Positions 44,014 to 55,504 of a stretch of 64,000 nt of DNA are shown here, piece after piece. This stretch comes from Phycisphaeraceae bacterium (GTDB lineage Bacteria; Planctomycetota; Phycisphaerae; Phycisphaerales; Zrk34). Made by a program: the position numbers and the translations under genes. Position 1 is the stretch's first letter; each line of letters begins with the position of its first letter. The DNA lies in the NCBI GenBank assembly GCA_028282805.1, contig JANQHD010000016.1:1-64000 (forward strand). The letters run 5' to 3'. Under the pieces are notes generated by a model. That model did no database searches and had not been told where the DNA came from. It saw nothing but the letters and a program-made list of their open reading frames with translations.

Positions 44014-46665
44014 TTACGCCGCGTGGGATGCCAATCGGTCTTTCGGCAGGGAAAGCCAGAAGGTGGTGCCCCGGCCCGATTCGGATTCGACCCAGACACG
44101 GCCGCCGTGCCACTCGATGGCGCGGCGGACGATCGTCAAGCCGACGCCCGTGCCTTTGCTCGAACCTTCCAGTTTCTGGAACAGGCCGAAGATCTTGTCG
44201 TGGTATTCCGCGGGGATGCCCGGCCCCTCGTCACGGACGAAGAAGCGGGCCTCGCCATCCACGCGTTGTGAGCCGACATGGATTGAACCGCCATTGTCGC
44301 CGCGGCCGTACTTGATGGCGTTGGACAGCAGGTTCTGCAACACCTGCCGGATGCGGACCTTGTCCGCCACGATGACGGGCATCGAATCTTCCACGCGGAT
44401 ATCGATTCTCGATTCCGCGAGCAAGACGGCCGAGTCGTCGGCAAACTCACGGGCCAACTCGCCGACGTCCACGGGCTCGGGTTCGCTCACAACCCGGCCG
44501 ATCCGGCTGAGCTCGAGCAGGTCGTCGATCAACTCACGCATGTGGTCCGCGGCGCGCTGCATGCGGGCGATCGAATCCGTGACCCCTTCCTTGTTGTCCG
44601 CTTCGACCTGCTTGCCGAGTTGTTTGAGGTAGCCGAGGAACGTGATCAGCGGCGTCTTCAGGTCGTGGGAGGCGGCGTAGGCAAACTGCTCCAACTCCTC
44701 GTTGGATCGTTTCAGGTTTAAGATCGATTGCGCCAGGTCCAGCCTGGATTGATGCAGGTCGGCGGTCCGTTCTGTGGCTTCCTGTTCGAGCCGCGTGTTG
44801 ACCCCGGACAGGGCCTCCTCGGCCCGCTTGAGCGGTGTGATGTTGGTGTGCGTGCCGACCATCCGGTAGAACGCGCCGTTTTCGTCTTTCAGCGCCTGCC
44901 CACGACAGAGCACCCAGACCGTCGTTCCGTCCTTGTGTCGATATCGAACAGGGATGTCAAAGGGCTTGCCCTCTTCGGTGTGTTCCTTGTACGCCCGCAG
45001 CGCCAGCTCGAGGTCTTCGGGGAAGATCATCGACTGCCACGTGTCGGCGTGGTTGGCCAGTTCGTGGTCTTCGTAACCGAACATCGCTTTCCATTGCGGG
45101 CTGAGGTATTCTTCGCCGGTACTCAGGTCCCGGTCCCACACCCCATCCGTGGCCAGCTCCTCCATCAGGCGCAAACGCGCTTCGTTTTCGAGCAGAGACT
45201 GGCTGGCGCGTCGGGCGACTTGACCAAACCTGACCACCATCATCAGCAGGATCGATCCCACCATCCCGCCGATCAGGATGGTCGAGGGCAGGAAATGGCT
45301 GATCGCCGCCACCTTGTCCTCACTGGGCGCCACGCGCAGCCGCCAGGTCGCGTTGCGGATCGCCACGTCGGTCTCCTCGAGCCAGTCGGTGGCGGATGAA
45401 CCGTCCGTGGGTTCGTGAACGTGGAACACCTCGTCGCCCTCGGCCAGCGTGACCGAATACGCCGCTTCTTTTTCGAGGATCGGACCGAGCAGCGTGTCAA
45501 ACCGAACCGCGCCCACGATGAAGCCGACCGGCTCGTCGTTCACCAACACGGGGACATCGATCATCAGACCCCTGTGACCCGCCCCCAAATCGATGGGTCG
45601 GGTGACGGACGTGATGCGTTGATTCAGGGCTTGCTCCAGTGCCTCCCTGCGGCGCGGCTCGGACGCCAGGTTCGGGTTCCAGGCCCGCTCACCCCCCGCC
45701 CGCCCGACGGTCCACCGCGTGCGGTAATCGGGCCCGACCCAAGCGATCGCCCCGAAGCCCAGCCGGTCTCGCAGGTGCGTTGCCGCTTCTTGCACCCATC
45801 GCTCTGCGAAGGGGCCGTCGTGGTGCGCCCGGTTTTGTGCCACCCATTCCAGAGACGCGACGTGGGATTCGACCGCTTCCTGGATGTCATGAGCCAACAA
45901 CTCGGCTTCGCGCGCGGTCGTCTGTTCGATATGCCGCTGCTCCTGGCTGAGCATCGCCTGCCAGAGGACCAAGGTGATGATGACGCAGGTCACCCCGACG
46001 TGGACGGGCAGCCAGCGTTTGAGTTGGCGCTGATGATCCGCTTGCCCCACCCGCCAGGCGAGGGCTTGCAGGCCGATGCCCAGGCCGAGGAACCCCGCCG
46101 AGGTGTGCACCGCCATCCGCGTCAGCCTGCCCCAGCCGTACGCGGTTTCCAGGCCGACGACGTAGCCGAAGAACGCGGTGGCGCCCAGGGCCGTGGCCCC
46201 CAACCCCAGCAAGCCCACGATCAACGACCGCTTGGGCGCCGGCGCCGCGGCGACGATCAACGCCGCGCCGGTCAAGGCGAAACACAAGGCGGTGTTCGGC
46301 GCCATCCGGCCGGGGTGCGACGTCTGGACGGTGATGTAGTGTTCCATGAACAGCTGGTCGATCCCCAGGTCAACCCCGCCGACATATTGGACCAGCGTGA
46401 GCCAGCCGATGGCCGAGGTGACGGCGCCGCAGATCCGCGTCGCGTGGCGCCGGTGACCGCAAGCCAGCAACAACCCCACCCCGAAGCACAGGAAACCGAG
46501 CGCGGTGTTGAACTGCATGGGGACAAAGGAACGGTGGACCTGAACGAGCGCCTGCTGATGCGTCAGCCAGCCGATCATCACCACGGCACCGAGGGCCGCG
46601 CTGAGCCCTCCGGCGAGGAGCGGGATCAGGCCCAAGTAGCGTTCGAATGATCGGTGGCGCGGCAT
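44014..46665 (-). CDS. Membrane sensor histidine kinase with CHASE and PAS domains
   Basis: The 883-residue protein has about six to seven N-terminal membrane helices (about 10-225), then a CHASE-like extracytoplasmic domain (about 250-430), another membrane helix (about 455-480), and a PAS/PAC domain (about 495-620, MFGYEDHELANHADTWQSMI). A coiled coil leads to the HisKA domain, with phosphorylated His in YAASHDLKTPLITFLGYL near 680, and a HATPase domain (DEGPGIP, GLFQKLEG, GTGVGLTIV) ends it. An upstream ATG at 46752 is a possible longer start. The ligand is unknown. The partner response regulator follows. Confidence 0.93.
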   Translation of the reverse strand: MPRHRSFERYLGLIPLLAGGLSAALGAVVMIGWLTHQQALVQVHRSFVPMQFNTALGFLCFGVGLLLACGHRRHATRICGAVTSAIGWLTLVQYVGGVDLGIDQLFMEHYITVQTSHPGRMAPNTALCFALTGAALIVAAAPAPKRSLIVGLLGLGATALGATAFFGYVVGLETAYGWGRLTRMAVHTSAGFLGLGIGLQALAWRVGQADHQRQLKRWLPVHVGVTCVIITLVLWQAMLSQEQRHIEQTTAREAELLAHDIQEAVESHVASLEWVAQNRAHHDGPFAERWVQEAATHLRDRLGFGAIAWVGPDYRTRWTVGRAGGERAWNPNLASEPRRREALEQALNQRITSVTRPIDLGAGHRGLMIDVPVLVNDEPVGFIVGAVRFDTLLGPILEKEAAYSVTLAEGDEVFHVHEPTDGSSATDWLEETDVAIRNATWRLRVAPSEDKVAAISHFLPSTILIGGMVGSILLMMVVRFGQVARRASQSLLENEARLRLMEELATDGVWDRDLSTGEEYLSPQWKAMFGYEDHELANHADTWQSMIFPEDLELALRAYKEHTEEGKPFDIPVRYRHKDGTTVWVLCRGQALKDENGAFYRMVGTHTNITPLKRAEEALSGVNTRLEQEATERTADLHQSRLDLAQSILNLKRSNEELEQFAYAASHDLKTPLITFLGYLKQLGKQVEADNKEGVTDSIARMQRAADHMRELIDDLLELSRIGRVVSEPEPVDVGELAREFADDSAVLLAESRIDIRVEDSMPVIVADKVRIRQVLQNLLSNAIKYGRGDNGGSIHVGSQRVDGEARFFVRDEGPGIPAEYHDKIFGLFQKLEGSSKGTGVGLTIVRRAIEWHGGRVWVESESGRGTTFWLSLPKDRLASHAA

Positions 46666-46999
46666 AACCCGGCCCCTGTTTAACGACAGGCGGTGAAGGG
46701 CGTATCCGGCTGGAGCGAACGGTTTGAGCGGCCCGGCACGGTGGTCCTCCATGACCTGTCTTGAGCTGACCCCGATAACAGGTTAATCGACCGCTGGACC
46801 GATTGAAACAAGAAAACTTGAAAGCCGGTGCCGATCCCCCCCCTCACACACGGTCGTTCTGTGCGACAAGTTCGGTCTGTAGCGAGTATTCTGCCCCGGA
46901 TCGGGATGAATCTCTCGAGATTGCTTGACACCGTTCATCCCCCCCAAAGGTCTGCCCGATGGGGACGTTGGTCGGGCGGATTACCTGGGGGCCGCCAAC
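46666..46999. other. Divergent promoter region between the kinase and the GGDEF gene
   Basis: No gene is supported. The stretch contains ACAAGTTCGGTCTGTAGCGA and similar unremarkable DNA. It must carry the promoters of the flanking divergent genes, but no confident -35/-10 pair can be chosen. If the kinase starts at 46752, the region is shorter by 87 bp. Confidence 0.35.
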
Positions 47000-48571
<1,572 letters not shown>

Positions 48572-48591
48572 CGGAATAAAATCAAGATCAA

Positions 48592-48609
48592 GGGCGTGAG
48601 GTCACGCCC
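48592..48609 (+). terminator. Terminator-like hairpin after the GGDEF-HD gene
   Basis: GGGCGTGA (48592-48599) pairs with TCACGCCC (48602-48609) 20 bp after the stop codon, followed by C-rich rather than T-rich DNA. It may act as a Rho-dependent or weak intrinsic terminator, separating the gene from the PilZ gene. Confidence 0.5.
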
Positions 48610-48715
48610 TCCCCCCGCGAACGATCCTCCGTTCGCCATGGCCGCCCGGCCGGACGTTCTGTCCAAAGACCCGTTTTCTTATCACATCGTTTGGTAGTAC
48701 AGAAAGGATTTTTCC

Positions 48716-49099
48716 ATGTCCAAGCATTCGGCTTATCCCAATTTGCGGAAGGCTGCCCGTTGGCAGTGCGATTATATCCCCGTTACGTGGGAAATTGATG
48801 GCAAGAGTCGTCGCAAACCGGGCTCGCTAAGCGATATCTCTGAGATCGGCTTGGCGTACCTGACAGCTCGTTCAAGCGTACCCAATCCCGGCGACTCGGT
48901 GACGGTCACGCCCAAAGGGACTGCCAGCAGGCTCAACTGCCGCGTTGTTCGCGTCAGCCAATTTAGCGACGGCTTATTCATGGTCGGCTGTGAACGGATG
49001 AATGGGGTTGATTCCGCGGCTCAAATCGAGCCCACCCCCAAGCGCGACCGCACGCGCATCCGCCCCAGGCCCCGGCAGCGCATGGTCATCGCCGCCTAG
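48716..49099 (+). CDS. PilZ-domain cyclic-di-GMP receptor
   Basis: The 127-residue product has the two PilZ signatures: RKAAR (RxxxR, residues 11-15) and SDISEIG (DxSxxG, about 38-44), followed by the beta-barrel (GDSVTVTPKG, RVVRVSQFSDGLFMVG). The C-terminus is a basic arginine-rich tail, which could bind nucleic acid or an envelope partner. It lies 144 bp after the GGDEF-HD gene, past the hairpin, and probably reports the cyclic-di-GMP made there. The output pathway is unknown. Confidence 0.85.
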   Translation: MSKHSAYPNLRKAARWQCDYIPVTWEIDGKSRRKPGSLSDISEIGLAYLTARSSVPNPGDSVTVTPKGTASRLNCRVVRVSQFSDGLFMVGCERMNGVDSAAQIEPTPKRDRTRIRPRPRQRMVIAA

Positions 49100-49277
49100 C
49101 CGTCTTCCTCATCACCATTTGATCCTGCTCATCGTGATCGTGGGGCTAGGGTGGCAAGGTTGTTGATTTGTCCCCCCTTGCCCGCCCAGCCCTCGGTCGC
49201 GTTTATCCCGCGTATTAAAACCCACGACCTGATCGCGGGTGTCCGATCCATTAACCGATCAACCGGAAGGCAAACCA

Positions 49278-49409
49278 ATGTCAAGACACGCTTATGGACT
49301 AAACGTTCAACTTGTCACGGCAAAGCTGTGCGATCTCCTGCAATCCCCATGGGCTTGGCTGGCGATCGGCACCCTCATCGGCTGCCTGTTCAGCAGCACG
49401 GTAGAGTGA
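49278..49409 (+). CDS. Possible small membrane peptide (43 residues)
   Basis: GGAAGG stands 7 nt before an ATG that opens a 43-codon frame. The product has a polar start (MSRHAYGLNVQLVTAKLCD) and a hydrophobic end (PWAWLAIGTLIGCLFSS), as in small single-span peptides. It lies in low-GC intergenic DNA. Nothing else supports expression, and chance is a real alternative. Confidence 0.35.
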   Translation: MSRHAYGLNVQLVTAKLCDLLQSPWAWLAIGTLIGCLFSSTVE

Positions 49410-49419
49410 TACACCCAGA

Positions 49420-49641
49420 TCATGTCAGCCGAAGATACTTGTGAATGCTTGGCTGCTCCCAGTACTTCATGATGTCTTCGAGTGTTTTCTCTCGCGCCAA
49501 GCCATGACCCACATCGGTGGTGATCTTCAGCGTTAAACCGACGGAAGTGTTGGCCCGGCGGGGAGGGTTGCCTCGCCCACCGTCCCCAAGTCCAATGAAA
49601 CGATTGAAGCGATCTCGCTCTTGGTATAAAATTGGACAACC
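49420..49641 (-). pseudogene. Orphan reading frame without a start codon, possible gene remnant
   Basis: A 73-codon frame on the minus strand reads like natural protein: segments include ILYQERDRFNRFIGLGDGG, NTSVGLTLKITTDVGHGLAR and EKTLEDIMKYWEQPSIHKYL, ending in TGA. It is bounded upstream by an in-frame TAG and has no proper start, so it is probably a 5'-truncated or decayed fragment of a gene I cannot identify. Other frames across the same DNA are poorer in composition. Confidence 0.35.
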
Positions 49642-49704
49642 CTAGACGAATCCATGAAGGGGGCGCCGGTGTAGTTGCGGCGTAATCGTGTTCGGTGCTT
49701 CAGC

Positions 49705-50817
49705 ATGCGAAGCGAAACGTACAACCACATCCCCGAACGCGTGTTGATGGGGCCCGGCCCCAGCGATGTGCCGGCGCGCGTGCTCGAAGCGATGGGCCGA
49801 CCGACGATCGGCCACCTCGACCCGTTTTTCCTCTCGCTGATGGACCAGGTCGCCCAGCGCCTGCGCGCGGTGTTCTGCACGACCAACGCCATGACGCTTG
49901 CGGTCAGCGGCACCGGTTCGGCGGGGATGGAGACACTGGCGGCCAACCTGTTGGAGCCCGCAGACCGCGCGCTGATCTGCATCAACGGGGTGTTCGGCGG
50001 TCGGATGCGCGATGTGGCCGAGCGCTGCGGGGCGCAGGTGGAGACGATCGAAAAGCCCTGGGGGTCGGTGTTCGATCAGGACGAGGTGATCGACGCGATG
50101 CGGCGCGTCGGGCCGAAGCTGGTCGGCATCGTGCACGCCGAGACCTCCACCGGGGCGCACCAGCCGATCGACCGTCTCGGGGCGGCGGCACGCGATTGTG
50201 GTGCGTTGCTGATGGTGGATTGTGTCACATCGCTGGGCGGTGCGCCGGTGCGGGTGGACCAGTGGCAGATCGACGCGGCGTACAGCGGCACACAGAAATG
50301 CCTGAGCTGCCCGCCGGGCCTGTCTCCGATCACGCTTGGCGATCGCGCGGTCGAGGCGATCGACGCTCGCCGATCACGCGTTCAGAGCTGGTACCTCGAC
50401 CTGACGATGGTGCGCCATTACTGGGGCGCCGATCGGGCCTACCACCACACCGCGCCGATCAACATGCTTTACGCGCTGCACGAGGCGTTGGGCATCGTGC
50501 TTGAGGAAGGGCTGGAGGCGCGCTGGGCGAGGCACGTCGAGATGCACGAACGGCTGAAAGCCGGCCTCGCGCCGATGGGCATCGACTACGTCAGCGACCC
50601 GGCGCATTCGCTGCCGATGCTGAACGCGGTGGGGGTGCCGAAGGGCGTCGACGACGCGGCCGCGCGGCGGCGGTTGCTCGAGGAATACGGCCTTGAGATC
50701 GGCGGCGGCCTCGGCGCATTCAAGGGCTCGGCTTGGCGCATCGGGTTGATGGGCCACGCCGCCACACACCGCAACGTCGACCTGTTGCTGGCCGCGTTGT
50801 CTCGCGTGCTGGGCTGA
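49705..50817 (+). CDS. Class V aminotransferase of the serine/alanine-glyoxylate type
   Basis: The 370-residue PLP enzyme begins near GPGPSDV and has the cofactor-binding lysine in [15 protein letters not shown] (about residue 198). It also has [10 protein letters not shown] and [13 protein letters not shown] motifs typical of alanine-glyoxylate or serine-glyoxylate aminotransferase. These enzymes convert glyoxylate to glycine. Its convergent neighbour, 17 bp away, is the isocitrate lyase/malate synthase fusion that makes and consumes glyoxylate, so the two are linked by metabolite. The precise amino donor cannot be told from sequence alone. Confidence 0.92.
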   Translation: MRSETYNHIPERVLMGPGPSDVPARVLEAMGRPTIGHLDPFFLSLMDQVAQRLRAVFCTTNAMTLAVSGTGSAGMETLAANLLEPADRALICINGVFGGRMRDVAERCGAQVETIEKPWGSVFDQDEVIDAMRRVGPKLVGIVHAETSTGAHQPIDRLGAAARDCGALLMVDCVTSLGGAPVRVDQWQIDAAYSGTQKCLSCPPGLSPITLGDRAVEAIDARRSRVQSWYLDLTMVRHYWGADRAYHHTAPINMLYALHEALGIVLEEGLEARWARHVEMHERLKAGLAPMGIDYVSDPAHSLPMLNAVGVPKGVDDAAARRRLLEEYGLEIGGGLGAFKGSAWRIGLMGHAATHRNVDLLLAALSRVLG

Positions 50818-50834
50818 TCCGCCGGGGCGACGCC

Positions 50835-53800
50835 CTAGGCCAGGGCGTGGTCGCGGTGCGGTTCGTCGATGAGCTTCTCCAATTCAACGCGATCGGGTTC
50901 GAGCAGCGCCGCGACGCGATCGGCGTTGACCGCGGCCACGATGATGTGCCCGACCTCGGCGTTCACCTCTTTGAAGATGCCGTGCGATTCCATGCCCGCC
51001 GCTTGCCTCTCGTTGTCTTCCGTCGGGCTGACGTAGTGCACCGACGCGATCTTGTAGCGGTGGATGAGGAACAGGTGCATCAGCGTCTGCAGCCGCATGC
51101 GGCGCAGCGACTCGTCGTACGTCTCTTGGTACCGGACGGAGAGGATGTTCTGCTCCCGCCGGTCCTGGATCGGGGCGAAGATGACGCCGGCCTTCTTGAC
51201 CCCCACGGCGTCGAGCACGTTGAGGGCGAGCAGTTCCGACCCGGCGGTGTGCGGCCGGAGTTCCGCGTGCAGGGGGCCGGCCACGTCGTGCTTGGCCGCC
51301 CACACCGACAGCCACTCGTCCAGCAGCCGCACGGGCACCTCGGTCTGCACCAGGTGCTGGACCTGTGTGGACCCCTTGCCCATCGCCGCGGTCGTCGCGG
51401 TGCGCCCGGACGAGGCCATCAAGGCGCCGTCCAACCGCGGCCCGCCGACCAGGCTCTGGGGCGTCTTGTAAGGCGATTCGATCAGGCGCAGCCGGCGTTG
51501 CAGCCGGGCCAGCGACAGCATGCCGTCGTGCTTCAGCGCCGTGGCGAACTCCTCGGCCGCCATCCCGTCGACCTGGTGCCCGCCGTAGGTGATGAAGTTG
51601 AACACGTACCCGAGCCTGCCGAGCTCCTCGGGGAAGGCGCGCATCTCGTCATCGGTCATGCCCGTCGTGTCCCAGTTGAACGACGGCGAAAGGTTGTAGG
51701 CCAGCATCTTCTCGGGGTACACCGCGTGGATCGCCTCGGCGAACCGCTTGGCGTACGGCAGGTTGGCGGTCTTGGTTTCCATCCAGATCAGGTCGCAGAA
51801 CGGCGCGACGGCCAACGACTTGGCGATGGCGTACTCGATCCCGCCCTTGATCGGGTAGAAGCCCTCGGGCGTCCGCGTCAGCTCGCAGTCCCACACCACG
51901 TTCAGGCCCATCGCCCGGCTGCGGCTGCGCGCCTCGCGGTGGCCGACGGTGGCCGACCAGCGGTTCCATTCGTCCAACGTGATGTCAAACTGCTGGCCTT
52001 CGTCGATGTGGAAGTCCATCGCATCGGCGACCGCTTGGCCGAACGTCTTCAAGCCCGCCTGCGACTCCCACAGGTCGACAAACTGGCTGGACACTTCGCC
52101 GAGGGCCGTGTCGATCGGCAGCGAGCCGTTCTGCTTGTGCGTCTCCAGCAGCCGTTTGATCGTGGCAAACACGCCGTTGCGTTCCAGCCACGAGTCGGCC
52201 GTGTCGTAATCGCGATTGCTGATCGCGTAGAGCCGGTGCCCGCACACATCGCTCACGCCCAGCTCGTTGAACTTCTTGAGGATCGCCAGGTAAACCGACC
52301 GCCAACTGGGCACGTTGACGTTGGTCACGCCCAGCACGAACGGCTGGTCGCGCTCGTCACCCCGGCCGTCCAGCAGCGTCGCGGCCTCGGCGTCCGTCCG
52401 CCCCACGATGAGGCCCGGCACCCCCATCACGTCCAACTGGAAACGCGCCGTGTTGAGCCGCTTGATCTGTTCGTCCACCGGGACCAGCACCTTGCCGCCC
52501 TGGTGCCCGCACTTCTTGCAGCCCGGCTTCTGGTCCTCGATGTGGTAGCCCGGCACCCCCACCTCGACGAAGCGGCGGATCAGGTTGCGCACGTGCGCGT
52601 CGCCGCCGTGGCCCGTGTCGGCGTCGGCGATGATGAACGGCCGGTAGTCGTACTTCGGGGATGCGGCGCGCTGACCCTCGGTCATCCGCGAACGGTTGTA
52701 CCGCTGGTTGCGGTCGGCCGTCAGCAGCGCGCGGACGATCGGCGCTGCCTCGTCGGGCACCTGGCTCAGCGGGTAGCTGGCCAAATCGGCCCCGGGGTCC
52801 TCCTTGGCCGATCCCTTGGCCGACGTCGCCCAGCCGCCCAGGTAGAGCCCCTCGATCCCCACGCGTTTCATCACCACCGCCTGACCGGGCGAGTAAGGCC
52901 CGAACGTGGTGATCGATCGGCGGGCGCGGAACAGCTCGCGCAGGCGCCCGTACATCGCCTCGGCGGCGTCCCGCGCGACGGGGTGTTCCTGCCGGATCGT
53001 GCCGCGCTGCTCCACCACCTGGCGCGGGCCGTACAGCCGCACCGTTTCCTCGAAGCGGGGCTGATTCATCCACCGGCGTGTCTCGGCGACCTCATCCTCA
53101 AACACGCCCGCCTCGCCGGAGAGCGTGTGCGCCGTGTCCACGTTCTCGATCACGCGCACGCCCAGGCGCTGGAACCGATCGAAGTACAGCGCGACCCGCT
53201 CCTGTGCGGTCCGCAGGTCGTGATTGTTCAGGTTCAGGTTGAGCAGGTCGATGTACCACGGCGCCTTGGTCTCGTTGAGCACGTACCGCTCGACGATCTC
53301 GCGCGCGATCGGCAGTGTCGTCCTTTTCGAGTCGGCGTGCACGTCCTTCGGGTTCGCCTCGAGCAGCTTCTCGTACTCCTCGGCCAACAGCCGGCGGAAC
53401 ATCTCGCCCGTGAAGACCTTGCCCGCGCGGGCGCCCGTCTCCGCGTCCGCCTCGGTCAGGCGCGCCCCCTTGTGCACCCACTCCCACAGGATGCTCAGGC
53501 GGATCTCGCCGGTTGCGGCGTCCTCCATCAAGTACAAAATGTCGTCGTTGCCGAAGAAGTCGGCCGGCTTCAGCGCCGCGGCCTGGTAGCCTTGGCCGAA
53601 AGCGTTGCCGTACTGCAACCCAACGCTCAGCAGGTCGCGCGCCCCGCGGATCGTGCGCGGGGCGTCCTCGAGTTCGATCAGGCCCGCCGCGTCTTCGTCC
53701 GTGTACGTCAGCGGGGGGAACTCGCGGCCGAGTTGGTTGTCTTGCCCAACTTGCTCCCACACCGGCCGGACGATGTGCACCATCTTCCAGTGCGCCACCC

Positions 53801-55055
53801 ACTTGCCGCTGGCGCCTTCCTGTTGTTCACGCTCGGCGCCCGCGACCGCTTTCTTCATGCTGGCCGCCACGCCGGCTTCCGACCCGACGGGGATGTTCGG
53901 TTCCATCCCGCCCTGCCAAAGGGCGCAACGCCCCTCGCTGTCGGGTGTGTTCACGGCCCGGCGCACGCGGTCCTCGTAGCACCGCATGTAGCCGTACGTC
54001 ATCGTGATCGCGTCGATGTTCGGGTTGAGGAACGACTCGTCCCACGCCATCGCGTCGGCGACGCTGTTGATGTAGTCCCACCGCCCGGTGTTGTAGCCGA
54101 CGAAGTGCGTGCCCAGCGCCGCGCGGATCTCCATCAACTGAAAGGTCGCCTCCAGTTGTTCGATCAGCACGTACACCTTCACCGTGCCTTGACGCAAGCC
54201 GAGGTGACTTTCCAGCGCGTCGAGCACCTCGCGCCAGAACGAGGCCTCCTCGGCGGTCTGGATCTTCGGCAGGTACAGCACCAGCGACGAGCCATCCATC
54301 GTCAGCCGTTCGTGGTTGTTCACCAGGTAAAGCACCACGTCGACGATCGACGCGGAGAACGGCTCACCGGCTGCGCCCCGCACGTGACGATCCGCCAGGT
54401 GAAGCCCTCGGGCGCGGAAGATCTTGGTGGTGAAGCCCAGTTGCTCCCGCCAGTCGCCGATGATCTTCCGGCCGTGGAAGTTCTCGGCCCAGGTGTTCAT
54501 CTCGCCGGCCACCTGCTGCGCGGCGTTCAGGAACACGTCATCGCCATGGATCGCCAACTTCAGATTCCGTTGGTTGTCCAGGGACATGCACTTGACCTGT
54601 CCCAACGCGTCCTCGCCGTCGAACATCCACCCGTCGGCTCCCGAGAGCAGCGCATAGGCGACGTTGCGGATGCTCCGCTCGAGCGGGGCGCCGGGCTTGG
54701 CCGCCGGGCCCGTACCCTGGATCCACTGACGCCGCAGGTCCGCGGGGATGTCGGCCCCTTCGAACTTGCCGTCGCGCGCATCCTGAACCTTGATCCCCGT
54801 GCGGGAGATCAGGGCGTCGGGGTCGAGGAAGGTGATCCGCTGTTTTTCGCGGAAGCGTTGCAGGCGTCGCTCGTTTCGCACCGCCATCAACTCCGCTTGC
54901 GGCGCGTTGAACACCGACAGCTCGTGCAACGCCGAAAACACAGCCGGCGTGAACACGTCGGCAAAGTCGGCTTGGATTTCATCGGGAATCTTCAGCCCTC
55001 GGGAGGATGAGACGGCGGTCGATGTGCGGCCCTGTCCGTTACCGTTCGGACTCAT
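50835..55055 (-). CDS. Malate synthase-isocitrate lyase fusion (bifunctional glyoxylate bypass enzyme)
   Basis: This 1406-residue single frame carries both glyoxylate-bypass activities. The ATG at 55055 has AAAGGA 9 nt upstream. Residues 1 to about 590 are malate synthase A: catalytic Arg in [12 protein letters not shown] (213-224), GRWDYI (324-329) and catalytic Asp in [11 protein letters not shown] (509-519). Residues about 600-1406 are a long AceA2-type isocitrate lyase: [17 protein letters not shown] (808-824), the active-site KKCGH (847-851), and [18 protein letters not shown] further on. All expected catalytic residues are present, so both halves look functional. The enzyme would channel or co-regulate glyoxylate. 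AceK, which controls flux into this bypass, is divergent at 55505. Confidence 0.95.
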   Translation of the reverse strand: MSPNGNGQGRTSTAVSSSRGLKIPDEIQADFADVFTPAVFSALHELSVFNAPQAELMAVRNERRLQRFREKQRITFLDPDALISRTGIKVQDARDGKFEGADIPADLRRQWIQGTGPAAKPGAPLERSIRNVAYALLSGADGWMFDGEDALGQVKCMSLDNQRNLKLAIHGDDVFLNAAQQVAGEMNTWAENFHGRKIIGDWREQLGFTTKIFRARGLHLADRHVRGAAGEPFSASIVDVVLYLVNNHERLTMDGSSLVLYLPKIQTAEEASFWREVLDALESHLGLRQGTVKVYVLIEQLEATFQLMEIRAALGTHFVGYNTGRWDYINSVADAMAWDESFLNPNIDAITMTYGYMRCYEDRVRRAVNTPDSEGRCALWQGGMEPNIPVGSEAGVAASMKKAVAGAEREQQEGASGKWVAHWKMVHIVRPVWEQVGQDNQLGREFPPLTYTDEDAAGLIELEDAPRTIRGARDLLSVGLQYGNAFGQGYQAAALKPADFFGNDDILYLMEDAATGEIRLSILWEWVHKGARLTEADAETGARAGKVFTGEMFRRLLAEEYEKLLEANPKDVHADSKRTTLPIAREIVERYVLNETKAPWYIDLLNLNLNNHDLRTAQERVALYFDRFQRLGVRVIENVDTAHTLSGEAGVFEDEVAETRRWMNQPRFEETVRLYGPRQVVEQRGTIRQEHPVARDAAEAMYGRLRELFRARRSITTFGPYSPGQAVVMKRVGIEGLYLGGWATSAKGSAKEDPGADLASYPLSQVPDEAAPIVRALLTADRNQRYNRSRMTEGQRAASPKYDYRPFIIADADTGHGGDAHVRNLIRRFVEVGVPGYHIEDQKPGCKKCGHQGGKVLVPVDEQIKRLNTARFQLDVMGVPGLIVGRTDAEAATLLDGRGDERDQPFVLGVTNVNVPSWRSVYLAILKKFNELGVSDVCGHRLYAISNRDYDTADSWLERNGVFATIKRLLETHKQNGSLPIDTALGEVSSQFVDLWESQAGLKTFGQAVADAMDFHIDEGQQFDITLDEWNRWSATVGHREARSRSRAMGLNVVWDCELTRTPEGFYPIKGGIEYAIAKSLAVAPFCDLIWMETKTANLPYAKRFAEAIHAVYPEKMLAYNLSPSFNWDTTGMTDDEMRAFPEELGRLGYVFNFITYGGHQVDGMAAEEFATALKHDGMLSLARLQRRLRLIESPYKTPQSLVGGPRLDGALMASSGRTATTAAMGKGSTQVQHLVQTEVPVRLLDEWLSVWAAKHDVAGPLHAELRPHTAGSELLALNVLDAVGVKKAGVIFAPIQDRREQNILSVRYQETYDESLRRMRLQTLMHLFLIHRYKIASVHYVSPTEDNERQAAGMESHGIFKEVNAEVGHIIVAAVNADRVAALLEPDRVELEKLIDEPHRDHALA

Positions 55056-55504
55056 TGCCAGTTTCCTTTCTGCAAAGGATGCGACGTCGTGCGGACCGCG
55101 CGTACAGGAATCGTGCGACCCAAGGGCATGGGGTGCTGCGATGGGCCTGCGGCCGTTGTACTTCTGTGGAACAGCGAACGCGATTTGCGAGCAAGCACAG
55201 CGGCCCATCGGGCTCGGCTGGGAAGTCCGCCACCAGCTCAAAACCCGATAAATATATAATGACATCCAATTTTTACGGATCAAGAACAAAATGACACCGG
55301 CCTCAGGTTTCTTGGCCTTGGGTGTCACTTGCAGTGGCCGGATGTGTCGGATGGCTCGTGGGAATACCCGTGCGCTAGCGGGGCAGCAGCGCCCGATTTT
55401 GCATTGACCGGGAAGGGGCGAGGTGTCATATTGGCTTCGGTGGCCCGGGATGGGTCTCGGGCCTCGCACGCCTTTCAACGACGTCACCGTCATGCACTAG
55501 GTTC
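55056..55504. other. Divergent promoter region between the fused bypass enzyme and aceK
   Basis: No gene is supported. An AT-rich core around 55245-55310 contains ATAAATATATAATG, which could supply a -10 (TATAAT on plus, TATATT on minus), and the minus strand has TTGTTC/TTGATC further upstream as possible -35 elements. A shared control region for both genes is likely but no operator was identified. Confidence 0.45.

Noticed and set aside
50733-55010. 1425-codon plus-strand open frame opposite the malate synthase/isocitrate lyase fusion
   Set aside because: It is an antisense shadow of a GC-rich gene; no start context or motif, while the minus strand has full catalytic signatures.
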